In this document: piece after piece, positions 10,431 through 22,960 of the stretch
Layout of the letters: each line of letters begins with the position of its first letter
Position numbering within the stretch: position 1 is the stretch's first letter
Assembly: GCA_025175895.1 (NCBI GenBank)
Contig: CM046004.1
Span: forward strand, 19,889,011-19,953,010
Direction: 5' to 3'
Source: Wurfbainia villosa
Taxonomy: Eukaryota > Streptophyta > Magnoliopsida > Zingiberales > Zingiberaceae
Length of the DNA stretch: 64,000 nucleotides
Position numbers and translations under genes: made by a program
Notes under the pieces: generated by a model
Databases searched by the model: none
Told to the model about the DNA's origin: nothing
Seen by the model: the letters and a program-made list of their open reading frames with translations, nothing else

Positions 10431-11868
10431 CTAGTGCCAATCACTGTAATCTCTAAAACCCAGTGACCTAGTATGACCATCATGCTTTCTCTGTGCCAAA
10501 GCCTTGGTCAGGGGATCCGCAATGTTAGCATAAGTATCTACTCTACATATCAGCACATCTCCTCTATCGAGGATCTCTCGAATGAGGTGATACCGCCGTA
10601 GTATATGTTTGGAGCGTTGGTGAGAACGAGGTTCCTTAGCCTGTGCTATAGCCTTGTTGTTGTCACAATAAAGCTCTATAGGGCTCACAATTCTAGGAAC
10701 TACACCAAGCTCAGAAACAAACTTTCTGATCCAAACTGCCTCCTTTGCTCCATCAGATGCTGCAATGTACTCGACTTCTGTTGTAGAATCTGCGACTATG
10801 TTCTGCTTTGAACTCTTCCAGCTCACATCACCACCATTTAGACAAAATACATACCCTGATTGCGATCGAAAATCATCTCTGTCGGTTTGGAAGCTTGCAT
10901 CACTGTAACTCTTTACAACTAGCTCCTCATCACCTCCAAAGATCAAGAAATATTCTTTCGTCCTTCTCAAGTACTTAAGAATATTCTTGACTGATATCCA
11001 GTGACACTCACCGGAATCTGACTGGTACCTACTCGTCATGCTCAAAGCATACAAGATATCGGGGCGAGTGCAAATCATGACGTACATGATAGATCCTATA
11101 ACAGATGCATAAGGAATCTGATCCATGCATTGTTTCTCTTCCATAGAAGAGGGACTTGAGTCTTCGAAAGACTTACATCATGTGACATTGGCAGAAATCC
11201 CTTCTTGGAATTCTGCATGGCAAAACGCTTAAGCACCTTATCAATATATGTACTCTGAGTCAGGCCAAACAATCTCCTAGATCTATCCCTATAGATCTTG
11301 ATGCCAAGAATATAGGCTGCTTCACCTAAGTCCTTCATTGAGAAACAATTCCCAAGCCAAGTAATCACAGATTCCAACATAGGGATATCATTTCCAATGA
11401 GTAGTATGTCATCTACATACAAAATGAGGAAAACAACTATGCTCCCACTAGCCTTCTTGTAGACACAAGGTTCATCTTCGTTCTTAATGAAATCAAACAT
11501 TTTGATTGCATCATCGAATCGACGATTCTAGCTTCTAGAAGCTTGGTTTAAACCATAAATAGACCTATGCAACTTACAAACCTTTCTAGCATCCTTTAGA
11601 TTGACAAAACCCTCAGGCTGTGTCATATACACATCCTCGAGTAGATTTCCATTAAGAAATGTAGTTTTGACATCCATCTGCCAGATTTCATAGTCATAGT
11701 AAGCAGCAATAGCAAGCATGATCCTAATAGATTTGAGCATCACAACTGGAGAAAAGGTTTCATCATAGTCAATACCATAAATCTGCTTGAATCCTTTTGC
11801 TACTAATCGCCCCTTATAGGTATGCACACTGTCATCCATGTCAGTCTTTCTCCTAAAGACCCACTTAC
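10431..11868 (-). pseudogene. pol: pol fragment of B1: RT C-terminal two-thirds and RNase H
   Basis: Read from high to low coordinates: KWVFRRKTDMD and the RT palm (DVKTTFLNGNLLEDVY), an in-frame TAG at 11528 where relatives have Trp, catalytic LYVDDILLIGND near 11400, then a frameshift near 11150 and a 237-codon RNase H frame. RNase H keeps SDAS, the Glu of TEVEY and the Asp of CDNN, and ends PLTKALAQRKHDGHTRSLG, a usual Copia C-terminus. It would have copied element RNA to DNA; it is now dead. It is the best-preserved RNase H in the window. Lineage within Copia (Tork/TAR-like) is not resolved. Confidence 0.88.
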
Positions 11869-12824
11869 TATTAGTGTTAGTCCTTCGTGCCAATCATGAG
11901 ATGTAGTGTCAATCATGAGATGATTGACATAGGGATCATGTGTATCATATTTTATTAATAAAAGGCAAAGATTGTTTATTATATTTACTTTATGCATGTG
12001 CCAGCTAAAATAAATATAATAATATCCTTGAATAGTAGGTTCTAATCTATAGTATATCAATTGGTAGAATTGATTATGATAAGCTGTAGAGAATACTATT
12101 CTTAATATTCCAAGTAAAGTATTAATATACAAGAGCAATATTAATACATTGAGACTAGCATGTAAGTCAATGAATGACTTGATCTCACAAGTCATGGATA
12201 TATGATATCACATTGACACATGGGTATATATATTGGAGAATATATATACTAAATTGACCCGCCATGAGAAGGTATCATGGATCGTTATATGAGTGTCATA
12301 TACTTTCTCATGTGACTATTGATATGAATAGTCCTTAGACCTGAAGTCATTACGGTTCCCTACATAAAATGTTATGTACTAACGTCACACCGTAACAGGG
12401 TGACTATAACGGCGATCACTGGGTATGTAACGAATTATGCGGAGGGATGTGAGCGATGTAGATGGGATCTATCCCTCCTATATGACAGGAGTGATATCTT
12501 TGACCTCTTGATAGAGTAGGACCACGAAATGCATGGTCATGCTCAAATGAGTCAATATGAGATATTGAGCTCATTTGTTTGAGTGAGTCTACTTGGGGAT
12601 CAAGAAACATAAAGATCGATAAGGGGATGACACGGTCTATGCTTCATTGATCGATCTAAGATATCAGAGATAGAAGGACACCGTCATACATGATAATAGT
12701 CACGGAAAGGTTGTCGGATCTTGACGATATTGTAACTTGGGTAGCAATGATGTATTGCTAGATGTCGCTCATTGCTTATGTATCTAAAAGGGGTTTTATA
12801 TACATTGCCAATGTTACAAGAGCC
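11869..12824 (+). repeat. B2: partial LTR, inverted relative to B1 LTR
   Basis: It starts exactly at the LTR terminus (TATTAGTGTTAG, TG mutated to TA) and is the inverted copy of 9481-10414. It stops at ACAAGAGCC in mid-LTR and is fused to J. Arms of about 930-950 bases flank a 1454-base loop. Confidence 0.85.
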
Positions 12825-14038
12825 AAGTCCAACATGGGTTGGCAAGGGAAAGTCCAAGCTTGAGTCTTGGCATTTGAGAAGTCCAAGGGTTTGATATTGG
12901 CGGCGTAAAGTCCAAGCGGGAGTCTTGGCAGCATAAGTCCAATGGTTGGCGGCGTAAAGTCCAAGCGGAGTCTTGGCGGCGTAAGTCCAATGTGCCTTGG
13001 CTGTGTAGACACCGTTAGCATGACATAGCCGACGGAAGCACCTGAAGGCTAGCGCGATGGATGAACAAGTCATGGATGACTTGGAGGGATCCGAGAGGCG
13101 TGAGGCTGATGGAGGTGACTAGAAGGCTTAGGTCTAGGCTAAGGGTGGTCTAGCAAGTATGGGGGAACCATACTTGAGTTAAAACCTCATGTTTGAGGTG
13201 TGCCAGTCGACTGGTGCCATGTGATAGTCGACTGGACCGAGTCAACTAGGGTTCGACTGCGGGTTATGGCCTAGCGGTCATTGTCCATCATAGAGTTAGC
13301 GGTTGATGGCTCGAAGCGATCGGCCCGTCATAGTATGATCGGTCGGCGGTGCGCTCGAGGTGGCATAGAATGGAGTCGAGACTCGACTGGTCGAGTGAGG
13401 ACTCCATCAGTCGACTGATGGTCACAATCAGTCGACTGATGGTAGTTCCGTTGGACTTATCCAACGTGGAACTAGCCGTTGTCTCACGACAGGGGCATCG
13501 ATCGTGATCGATGGTCTCGATCGATCGATAGACTTTCCAAAGACAGTTGAAGCTATATATGGAGCTCGTGATGGAGGAAAAAATAACCGGTTCTTGAGGG
13601 CTATTGGGGCGATTTGTTGGTGCAAATCAGGTCTCCAAGTGCAAGCAAGCAACCAAGCATTCAAGCAATCAAAACAAGTGTTGTAAAGTCTTTTCTTTAC
13701 TTGTATTTCATATTTACATTGTATATTGCTTGTATTTCGTTCTTACTGTTGTAAGATCTATTGTAAGGGGTTTCTCCGCCTCCGACTTGTGTCGAGAAGG
13801 AGTGTTTATCATTAGTGAGTGCGTGTGCATCACTAGGGCTCTTTAGAGCTCGATCCGTGGAGTATGAACCGTGCGGTTCCGAACCACGTTATATCATCGT
13901 GTTAGCTTGTTGTCTATTTCGTTATCGCTTTTATTATTTCTTTTTCCGCTGCGCACTAACGAAATTGTAGACACAAACGTGAGCGAATTTCATCTACGCT
14001 ATTCACCCCCCCTCTAGCCATTCCAACGATTCCTAACA
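12825..14038 (+). repeat. J: left-truncated A-type LTR
   Basis: It begins within a hairpin array (12825-13010), then shows the palindromes CAGTCGACTG at 13204 and CATCAGTCGACTGATG at 13405-13420, and the block GCTATTCACCCCCCCTCTAG before the end CCTAACA. It is followed directly by B' gag, not a primer site, so its right end looks like an insertion end. Its left end is lost. Confidence 0.75.
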
Positions 14039-14315
14039 CTTTTGAAGCTCAGAGTTCATGGTCGCGAGCATGAGACATGACACATCTAATGCATCATCTT
14101 GATGCTTCTTGTAAGCATCTTTGTCAGTTCGCGAGGCAGTGGCAGGAGGTACCTCCGGAATGGGTTGCTCCAGGACGTAAAGTTTCCTTTATTAGGTGAG
14201 AACAATTCTCAGATTCCTGTACCAGTCCAGGAAATTTGCTCCATTGAGCTTGTCCTTCTCAAGGACATAACGCAGGGAGAGAGTGTTCGTGTTTGTCGAC
14301 ATAGTAATCTACAAC
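14039..14315 (-). pseudogene. gag: gag N-terminal fragment of B'
   Basis: The minus strand matches the start of C gag (43684-43950): the same leader-to-gag junction and a copy of the RIVLTQERKLYVLE-type region with frame breaks. Only about 90 codons remain; the rest is cut off by J. Confidence 0.75.
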
Positions 14316-15059
14316 ATACACAATGCAGAAAATTAATATCATATTCCTTTAATTAGGTCTTTAATCAAATGATGCTCCCACTGAATTATAGGACTTTTGT
14401 AGAATCGAGTTATGGATGTGGACAAACCACATTACTTGATTCATACAAACTAGTTATAATTCTTGCAGGACAAGATCCACATCATACTACGCCTTGAGTT
14501 AGCTTTGGCTAAATCACCCAAGACTTAGTATGATCGGTAGATAACACATTACCGATTACATCTCTATGCAACTCTTGTTTATAGGATCAAGACCCACATT
14601 TACAAAAGACCTTGAGTTAGCTTTGGCTAAATCACCCATGATTTAGTGTAAATGCAATCTTATCCTATCTTTCCAACGGTTGGAATATGACTATAGTTCT
14701 ACTCGATCCAATTGAGTTAACTAGTTTTACTCAATCTAATTGAGCTTACTCTAACCCAAGCTGTGATAGGCGGGACCAAGATTGTCCCTCCGCACCCTAC
14801 CAAGATAATATGCGTTACTCTGCTTTGGCAGATTCAACAACTATAAATGATCAAGGTAGTGATGGGTATCAAGACTTGGTAGACATTTTCGAGTTGATTC
14901 GATTAGGATCTAATCTAATCGTGAATGTGTATCATATACGCATCAAGATCTTTATTATCCTACACTAGCATGCATCACATACATACAAGCATTATTCTAG
15001 CATGCATCATATACATATAAGAAAAATATACTAGCATGCATCACATACATACTAGCATG

Positions 15060-15090
<31 letters not shown>

Positions 15091-15903
15091 AATTAATTGT
15101 GATGTAGTCATGGCCCTACTACGATCTTCTCAAGCCAATAAGAAAATCGGACGGTCAACCTAGGGTTAGCGGCTTCTCTAAGCGCCTCCTTTGATCGCCA
15201 TGTGTTGTCGGTACCCTTCTCGTAACTCTGTCTACTAGTGGACCTTCCACCGCTCCATTTTATACATTAAAAACATGAAACTCGAGTTATATTCGAGTAT
15301 AAAACTATTTACAACTAGAATTTTAAAAGAAGAGGCACGATGCGCAGGTTGCATACCCTATACTACATGCACAACCACAAAAATGGCACGTAGGCCGTAT
15401 TATGAATTACAACACATTTATCATCCAATCATATTGGGGTTCTTGGGCCATGACCATCACAGAATTATACATAATTCTAAATTATGTATATTACATAAAT
15501 TTATATAATTTTTCCTATTTTTTTCAATTTTATGAGTCATCTCTCTGTAACGGTCCCGCTCAGTTTTCGGGCGCGATTGCGGGACAAGGCCCCTTTCGGG
15601 GATAGGGGCAGCACCCCTACTCGCAAAGATAAACTTTTCGAGTGTCCCTACTTGATCTTATAGTGAATTAAGTCACTGTCCCAAAAACCTAAAGCGAGAA
15701 CTCGCCGTTTCGGAGAGTTTTTCTCGGTGGTTGAAGCCTACAAGTGTCCCAACACTTGTTGCTTCGACTCTTCGAGAATAATATCCAAAAAATCTATAAA
15801 AATAGGAAATTTACATAAACTTAAAAATCTATAATTTTTATATCTAATACAAAAACTACAAATTTAAAACACATATATGCTTCGCACGTGACTCTGATAC
15901 CAC
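14316..15903 (-). other. leader and primer site of B'
   Basis: Noncoding. It holds two copies of a CTTGAGTTAGCTTTGGCTAAATC block (about 14491 and 14610; motif split here as CTTGAGTTAGC + TTTGGCTAAATC), several GCATGCATCA(C/T)ATACATAC units at 14967-15063, and a TA run at 15066-15092. The inverted primer site CTCTGATACCA lies at 15892-15902, next to the LTR. The C leader (43996-45599) has the same plan. Open frames here have no domain. Confidence 0.7.
15066..15092. repeat. TA microsatellite
   Basis: Uninterrupted TA dinucleotides in the B' leader. The matching place in C (about 44765-44800) has a shorter, interrupted run. Confidence 0.9.
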
Positions 15904-17003
15904 TGTTGGACTTTCCGAGCCGCAAAAACCACTTTTTGCGTTGCGGAAACCTCGGAAGCCCGGCTAGGGATCCGTGCGAAGATATATAAGAATAAAAACT
16001 ACATCTATGTGTTTAATACCTTTAGATCTACTGTAGATCTACATGATAAGAAATTACCCTTGAAGCGATGCCCTTCGCTTATCCCGCTCGTCCAAATGGA
16101 TTGCCGGAACTCGAGAGTGTCAAGTGTACACTCCTCTATTGGTATCCACACAAATAATAGGTGGAGAAAAGACAATCTTGAGTGTTCTAGCACTCCTTGA
16201 AGGTCTCAGCAATGGAGGATTGGGAGAGAGCAAGACGGAGAGCCAAGGAAGAAGAAGATGATGTTAATTCCAAATAACTTCTCATCTAATGAAAAGTGGT
16301 CGGCCACTTTGTTTTAGGAGGTTACATGCATGCATGTAACTCCAAGAGCCAATGGCTCTTGGTCTCCCTCATGAGGTGGCACCACATGATAAGTCCATGA
16401 TAATGTGGAAATCATCATTGGTCGGCCCCCATGATAAGTCACCATGACATGACAATTGGTCAAGTCAAAATTGACCATTCGTCTTCCTTCTCAAGTCAAG
16501 TCAAACTTGACCTCTTATCTCCCATGGTTGATCAAATCTAACCACTTGATTCAAGTCAATTTGATTTAATGAATCTCTATTCATTAATTTAAATTGACTC
16601 AATGAATCAAATCTAAATTAGACTCATTCAACACTTGAATCAAATTGAGTCTAACTCAATTAGTCTAATTTGGATTACTCTTAATCCAATTTGGTTCATC
16701 CCATGAACCTAATCCTCATGGTTCATCATATGAACCTAATCTAATTGCCCTTTGTGTGTGACCCTATAGGTTCTTGTAACGTTGGCAATGCTCCTAAACT
16801 GATTTAGGAACATAAGCAATGAGCGGTATCTAGCAACACATCATTGCTACCTAAGTTACAAGAATATTGAGATCCAATATCACCTTTGTGACTACTAATT
16901 GTGACTCTCACAATATGTGACAATATTCCTCTATCCTTGACATCTAGATTGACCAATCAAGGCATAGACCGTGTCATCCTTGGTACAATCTATATCTTGA
17001 ACT
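15904..17003 (-). repeat. B' 5' LTR, left part
   Basis: Plus-strand TGTTGGACTTTCCGAGCCGC, matching the C LTR start (TGTTGGGTTTTTCCGAGCC). It breaks at GAACT (16999-17003), the target duplicated by E, and continues at 26314. Confidence 0.85.
16999..17003. repeat. target site duplication of E (GAACT, left)
   Basis: GAACT directly before the TG of E; the second copy is at 26309-26313. Removing E and one copy restores a C-type LTR (CTTGAACTCCAAGTAGA). Confidence 0.9.
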
Positions 17004-19206
17004 TGTTGGGTTTCCGGCACCGCGGCGTGTGTGTGTTCGATCATGTTTCGTAAACATGAGCACAGCGGAAGCAATAAAAATAATAAATATTCCTATTTAT
17101 TACAACACACACAACACACGCATGCTTTTACAACAAGTGTAGACATAACCGTAAATTAAAATTGCAATAAAAGAAATTAAACTACGTTATACCTTCCGTA
17201 TGACGTGTAGCGGGAACGGCATCAACCGGAACGATTCTCGTAAGAATTGTCTCTATCCGTATCCACGCCGAGCTCCTCGGGATGACTTCGCCAAGCCACG
17301 AGCTTCGTCTTCGTACGGGTTACTAGCCTCGTGTTGAAGACGACGTGATCGAGAGATGATCACGGTCCGAATCCAAATTCGGACCTAAAACAAGTCCTCA
17401 AGACTTGCTTCTCCGGAGAGGTATTCGTCAACCGATTGACGAATCCTTCGTCCTCCACCTCAGAGGATTACCGGAGATCAAATCCCCGGTATGTTAGCCG
17501 CTGTCGGAGCACTAACCATCGTCCAAACGACGCTCCGACGAGAGGAGAAGAAGCTGTCCAGAAAACTGGACAGCTTGGTGGAGGAGATAGGCGCCGGCCA
17601 AAACAAGGAGAGAAAAACTCACCTTGATGCCAAACCTATAGGAGATCACCGGAGGGTCGCCGGAGGTTCACCGGCTGGAGCTTGGACGCCGGCAAGGAGA
17701 TGGCAGCCACTCAATGAAGTTGGGCGGCAGCCCTTGTTGTTGACGCCAACAACAAGGAGGATGGGTTGGGCGGCCACTAATTGGATTAGGTCTAGGGTTA
17801 GGGTTTAATCCCTATTTTATAGAGAACTAATTCTCTTAATGGTTAATGGATCATATCCATAAAGCCCGTTAACCCGCTCCATTAAGATAAGTTAAAATAA
17901 ACCAAACCATGATGGTTTATTTTAAGTTAAAACGAACCGAACCAACTTTTGGTTCATTCGTTTAAAATAAACCAAACTCTTTGGTTTATTCTTATCCATT
18001 GGATTAGAACCAAACCATTTTGGTCCATCCATTATGTCTTCATAAGACACTGCCCATCCACGCTTCCATTGCGACTGAAACAATTTCAAGCTCGCTTTAT
18101 GTTTGGTCCAACCAAACATAGTTTCTCTCGGTCTGAGAATCTCATTCTCAAGCTCGTTTTAAATCCTTTGGATTACACTCGTTGTGCGTGTGACCAAATA
18201 GGTTCTCGGTTTATGTTGGCCGTCTATAATTAACCATTAATTATAGAACGATCATGAGTGGCACCTAGTAGTACATCATGATCCCCAATTAACCGAAAAG
18301 ATCAACGGTTGATCCCGAACTATTTCTGAAACCCTTCAGTAGCTTGAATGATTCGTGCCCCATTCCCTTCACTCATCTTATACCCACTTGGTTCAGGACA
18401 TGGTCTATTGTGTCAGTCCCCACTAGGCTGACTACGTCACACCTAGCCCAAGTATCATTTCCTCGTCCTACGGATTCTAGTTACTCCACATGTATCGAAG
18501 AGTACCTTACTCTAAACATGTATTGCTTTGGCCAAAGACTTTAGTAACAATCCGACGAGAGGCCATGGGTATACATCTCCTCGCAAGGAGTGGTGAATCC
18601 TTTATAGGCTATTCAAACACCTTCGATCACTTCGACTTATACCCAATCATCCCGGGTCCACATCTCCTTAGAGATGTTTGCTTAAGATGTCAAAGCATAA
18701 GTCTCCATGATCAAGATGACTTGAATACCGCAAGTCAAAGGAACATCGCACTTAAGCCACAGAAGAACTTCATTGACATATCTATATATGCAGAGAACCA
18801 TATGAAGTCTTACTACTGGTCACTCCAATGAACTAGTTACCATAACTAGCATCCACGATCAACTCGGACATCACAATGTCTCGGCCGGTGAGAATCACCG
18901 CTTGGATACACCAAGGAGTATACCTCGTGCTAGTCTCGACAGAATTGATGGTGTCCAAATCCATCAATTCATCGACTAGGGATAATTCCGATACATCACA
19001 ATTACACATGTATAGATACTCACTAGTTGTGATCCAATCACAAATTCTCTCATGCTGTGAATCGTATCGTGGACATTCAATAAATGAGTTTAAGATCCAA
19101 TCAAATACATTAAACATGTATACTCAAATAGTGAATCTTCATTTATCATATAAATGGTTCATACATAAGGCGATTGCCTTAGGACATCTCTCATATATTA
19201 CTAACA
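17004..19206 (-). repeat. 3' LTR of E
   Basis: TGTTGGGTTTCCGGCACC...TTACTAACA, 2203 bases, followed by GACTCCCACTTGG (complement of the purine tract). It is about 116 bases longer than the other LTR, largely because of an indel near 17645-17725. Open frames inside (for example 17491-17808 and 18876-19262) have no known domain. Confidence 0.9.
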
Positions 19207-19236
19207 GACTCCCACTTGGCCTAATGCCAATCGCCA

Positions 19237-20772
19237 CTAAGATCCAATACCATAAGCACTAACATGACCCTCAAACTTACTTTGAGGTAATGCTTTAGTC
19301 AAAGGATCCGCTAAGTTCCTTTCAAAGGGGAATTTTCTCGATTTGTATTTCATTCCTACGATGATCTCTCGATAAGATGATAGCGAAGCACATGTTTGGA
19401 TCGTTGATGAGACCTTGGCTCTTTTGTTCGCAATTGCTCCATTGTTGTCGCAGAGACCGGTATTGCTCAACAATGGCGGAATCACACCAAGTTCATGAAC
19501 GAACTTCTTGATCCAAACCGCTTCTTCCGCTCGGCCGCAATATATTCGCCGCCGATGGTAGAATCCGCCATATCTCTTGTTTGGAACTTTTCCAACTCAT
19601 CGCGCCCCATTCAAGGTGAACACGTATCCGCATCGAGACCGAATCATCCTTGTTCCGTCGAAGCCGCATCCTGTATACCCGCGTATCACCATGTCCCCTT
19701 CTCCATATATTAGGAACACATCCTTAGTTCTTCTCAAGTACTTAAGGATCGTCTTAACAGCCCAATGATCCATTCTGGATCGATTGTATCTGCCGCCGTG
19801 ACACTCGTGAGCATACGATACATCGGGCCTCGTACATAACATAGCATACATGATAGATCCTATTGCGGATGCATAGGAATCTTACTCATGCAAATCTTCG
19901 TGCGCGGACACATAGACTTTGAAAGGTGTACCCCATGCCCGATGGTGGATAACCTTTCTTGGATTCCGACATGCTAAACCTCTTAGCACTGGCCTATATA
20001 TGTAGACCGCGAAAGACCAAGCAACCGCTTCGATCTATCTCTATAGATCTTAATCCCAAGGATGTAGGTTGCTTCTCCTGTGTCTTTCATGGAGAATGTC
20101 TTGGATAACCAAACCTTCAATCGATCAGAAGATTGACACATCGTTTCCTATAAGTAATATGTCATCGACATACAATACTAGGAACACGATCGACTCCCAC
20201 TAACCTTCTTGTACACACAAGGTTAAATCGATTTTGTGAGAAATCAAACTTTTTGATCGTCTCATCAAAACGGATATTCCAGCTCCTGGATGCTTGCTTC
20301 AATCCATAAATGGATCGTCGCAATTTGCATACCTTGGTTTTATCAACCGATGTGAAACCCTCAGGCTGTATCATATACACGTCCTCGAGCAGGTTTCCAT
20401 TAAGGAAAGTTTTCACATCCATCCGCCATATCTCATAATCATAATGAGCCGCTATGGCGGGAGCATCCGAATGGATTTAAGCATAGCTACAGCGAATAGG
20501 TTTCGCCATAATCAACACCTTGCTTTTGCGATATCCTTCGCCACCAATCTAGCCTTATAGGTAATCACATTACCATCCTTGTCGGTTTTCCTCTTGAAAA
20601 CCCACTTGCACCCTATAGGCTTGATGCCTTCAGGTGGGTCAACCAAGTTCCAAACTTGGTTTTCATACATGGAATCCATTTCCGACTTCATGGCATCAAG
20701 CCATTTATCCCTTTCTGAACTTGTCAGCACTTCTTCATAACTGGTAGGCTCCTCATCATCAATGAGTAACAC
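19237..20772 (-). pseudogene. pol: E pol: reverse transcriptase and RNase H
   Basis: Minus strand, high to low: KWLDAMKSEMDSMYENQVW and GCKWVFKRKTDKDG (20770-20560), DVKTFLNGNLLEDVY (one residue short of the usual A-F-L-N-G), LYVDDILLIG at about 20150-20175, then the connection and RNase H with TRPDVSYA (about 19840), ending PLTKALPQSKFEGHV near 19260. At least five frame breaks. Domain order and motifs make Ty1/Copia certain; the enzyme is not functional. Confidence 0.88.
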
Positions 20773-20928
20773 GTCGTTCGATTCACTTATGAGAAATCCA
20801 TATCTCTCAGGAATATTGCGTGTTCTACCAGATCTACGAAGATGTGGTGTTACAATAGGTCCAGCCGATTGCTCATCACTATGAGTTATCGGCTGTTGTG
20901 CTTCACCAGGTATCTCATCAATGTCTAT

Positions 20929-22099
20929 TTAAGTATCTCGAGTTTCCTCAAGCTCGACGACACTCCCACTGTTTTCTTGCAAGAGAAACTCTTTCTCTAG
21001 AAACACAGCATGCCTTGAAACAAACACCTTTTGTTCCACAGGATGATAGAATTGGTAACCCCTTGTTTCCTTAGGGTATCCCATAAATAGACATTTATCA
21101 GACTTAGCATCCAGTTTGTCTGATACAGTCCGCTTCACATAAGCAGGACAACCCCATATCTTCAAGTAAGATACATGAGGTTTCTTACTAGCCCATATCT
21201 CATATGGAGTAGTAGAGACTACCTTGGTTGGCATTCTGTTTAACAAGTAAACGGTATCAAGTGCATAACCCCAAAAGGACTTGGGAAGAGTCGATGATTC
21301 ATCATTGACTGACCATGTCCAACAAGGTCCTTACGCCTCTCGGATACACCATTATGTGTGGTGTATAGGGCGGAGTCCATTGAGACAATATGCCATTGTC
21401 TCTTAGATAATCAAGAAACTCTTGACTTAAGTATTCACCACCTCGATCCGATCGAAGTATTTTAATACTCTTGTCATGTTGTTTCTCTACTTCATTTCTG
21501 TATTCTTTGAACCTTTCAAAGGCTTCAGACTTGTGTTTCATCAAGAACACATACCCAAACCGTGAGTGATCATCGGTGAAGGTAATGAAGTAGCTATAGC
21601 CTCCTAATGCTTGAGTTGACATAGGTCCACATACATCAGTATGTATTAGACCTAGTAACTCTCCCACTCGTTCACCCTTTCCAGTAAAAGGTAACTTAGT
21701 CATCTTGCCCTTTAAGCATGATTCGCATGTATCGTATGAATCCAATTCAAACGATTCCAGAATTCCACATCGGTGTAATTCGGACATGCGTTTCTTGCTT
21801 ATATGGCCAAGACGACAATGCCACATATAGGAGTCTATTTGATTATCCTTTCGAGCACGCGTGTTGCTCGCTTCGATATTGAAATCGTTACTGGATACGT
21901 CCAACGTATAAACACCATTGCTTAAAGTTCCAGTCCCATAAAGAACCCCATTCAAAGTTATGTAACAACAATTGTTACTAAACGTCAAATGGAAACCATT
22001 TCTATTTAAACAAGAAATAGAAATGATGTTCTTTATCAACAAAGGAATATAAAAGCAATTGTCCAGTTTTAAGACAAGTCCTGCAGGGAGTTTCAACAA
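20929..22099 (-). pseudogene. pol: E pol: GAG-pre-integrase and integrase
   Basis: Main frame 21302-22099: a zinc-binding HHCC part (WHCRLGHIS... CESCLKGKM), then catalytic Asp in HTDVCGP, Asp in FTDDHSRFGYV and Glu in SDRGGEYLSQEF, so the DDE triad is present. A frame break near 21300 separates the C-terminal part (20929-21246), which has the usual TPYEIWASKKP and CLFMGYPKETRGYQFY motifs. Integrase would insert the DNA copy and make the 5-base duplication. Confidence 0.9.
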
Positions 22100-22262
22100 A
22101 TACGTTCCGATGGCGAGTGCAGCAACCTTTGCTCCATTCCCAACACGTAAATTTGACTCTCCCTTGACGAGTCTTCTTCTATTCCTTAGCCCATGTATGT
22201 CATTACATATATGTGAGCCACACCCAGTATCGAATACCCAAGTGTCTGAGGAAATAGAATGA
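22100..22262 (-). pseudogene. pol: E pol: aspartic protease core
   Basis: The minus strand encodes VFDTGCGSHICNDIHGL, the DTG active site of a Copia protease, about 22190-22250, leading into the integrase frame. Flanking residues are degraded and a stop lies just upstream. Confidence 0.75.
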
Positions 22263-22960
22263 CAATCAATAAAGAAGATTTATGAAGAAGATGGGGCATC
22301 CGATGCCTTATCCTTCTTCACGGACTCAAGATAAATCTTGTACTTTCTTCGCAAATGGCTCTCCTTGCCATAATGATGGCAAGTTTCCTTTTGTGCTAGT
22401 TCTACCTTCTTAGCCCTTCTCTTCTTTCCCTTCTGCTGTTCCTTTGACTTCCTCTTAGAACCTTTCTTCGAGGAATCAACTAACAGCACCGTCCCCTGCT
22501 CATGCTTCTCAGAAGACTCCACAGTCTTCAGCATATTGAGCAGTACCACAGATGAACCTCCTAGCATCTCAGAGGTGAAGAGGAGCTTTGAGACTTCGAA
22601 CCTTTCGAATCTCACTTGCTCATCAACCAACTCACAAAGATGAAGGACTACGATATGAGCATCCAAATGCTCATGTTGCTTTCGTAGCTTGGGTTCCATC
22701 GCGGCTAGCATGATGCAACTCATTTGTTCAGAATCATTCATATGTTTCTGATAGGCCAACAATTGGTCCTGAGTTGCATTGACACTAGGACGGGCGGGAA
22801 GAGACGCTTCGAGGACATACGCAAGCTTTTCCACCTTGAGAACAATTCTCAAGTTTCTAAGCTAGTCCAAGAAGTTCGGCCCAGTCAATTTATTTGAATC
22901 CAAAATGGAACGCAATTCAAACACATCATGATCAATATATTAACTTAGAAATACAAAACG
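22263..22960 (-). pseudogene. gag: gag of E
   Basis: A 190-codon frame (22280-22852) with the UBN2-type gag pattern (YQKHMNDSEQMSCIMLAAMEP), then a Lys-rich stretch and a zinc knuckle CHHYGKESHLRRKY in which two Cys have become Tyr. The N-terminus upstream of 22852 is out of frame. RNA binding would be impaired. Confidence 0.8.

Larger units (their letters stand above)
8739..11868 (-). mobile_element. Copia fragment B1 (3' LTR plus RT-RNase H)
   Basis: Minus-strand element keeping its 3' LTR, purine tract and the 3' half of pol. It is cut at 11868 inside the RT N-terminus, where an inverted LTR of the same family starts. Gag, protease, integrase and 5' LTR are missing. Confidence 0.8.

Noticed and set aside
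13063..14038. J taken as the missing remainder of the A 3' LTR
   Set aside because: J has its own hairpin array before this point and a different LTR end (CCTAACA against CCTACA), so it is a separate LTR.
17491..18831. Possible host exons in the GC-richer part of the E LTR
   Set aside because: The same sequence recurs at 24572-25920 as the other LTR, with indels that break every frame.
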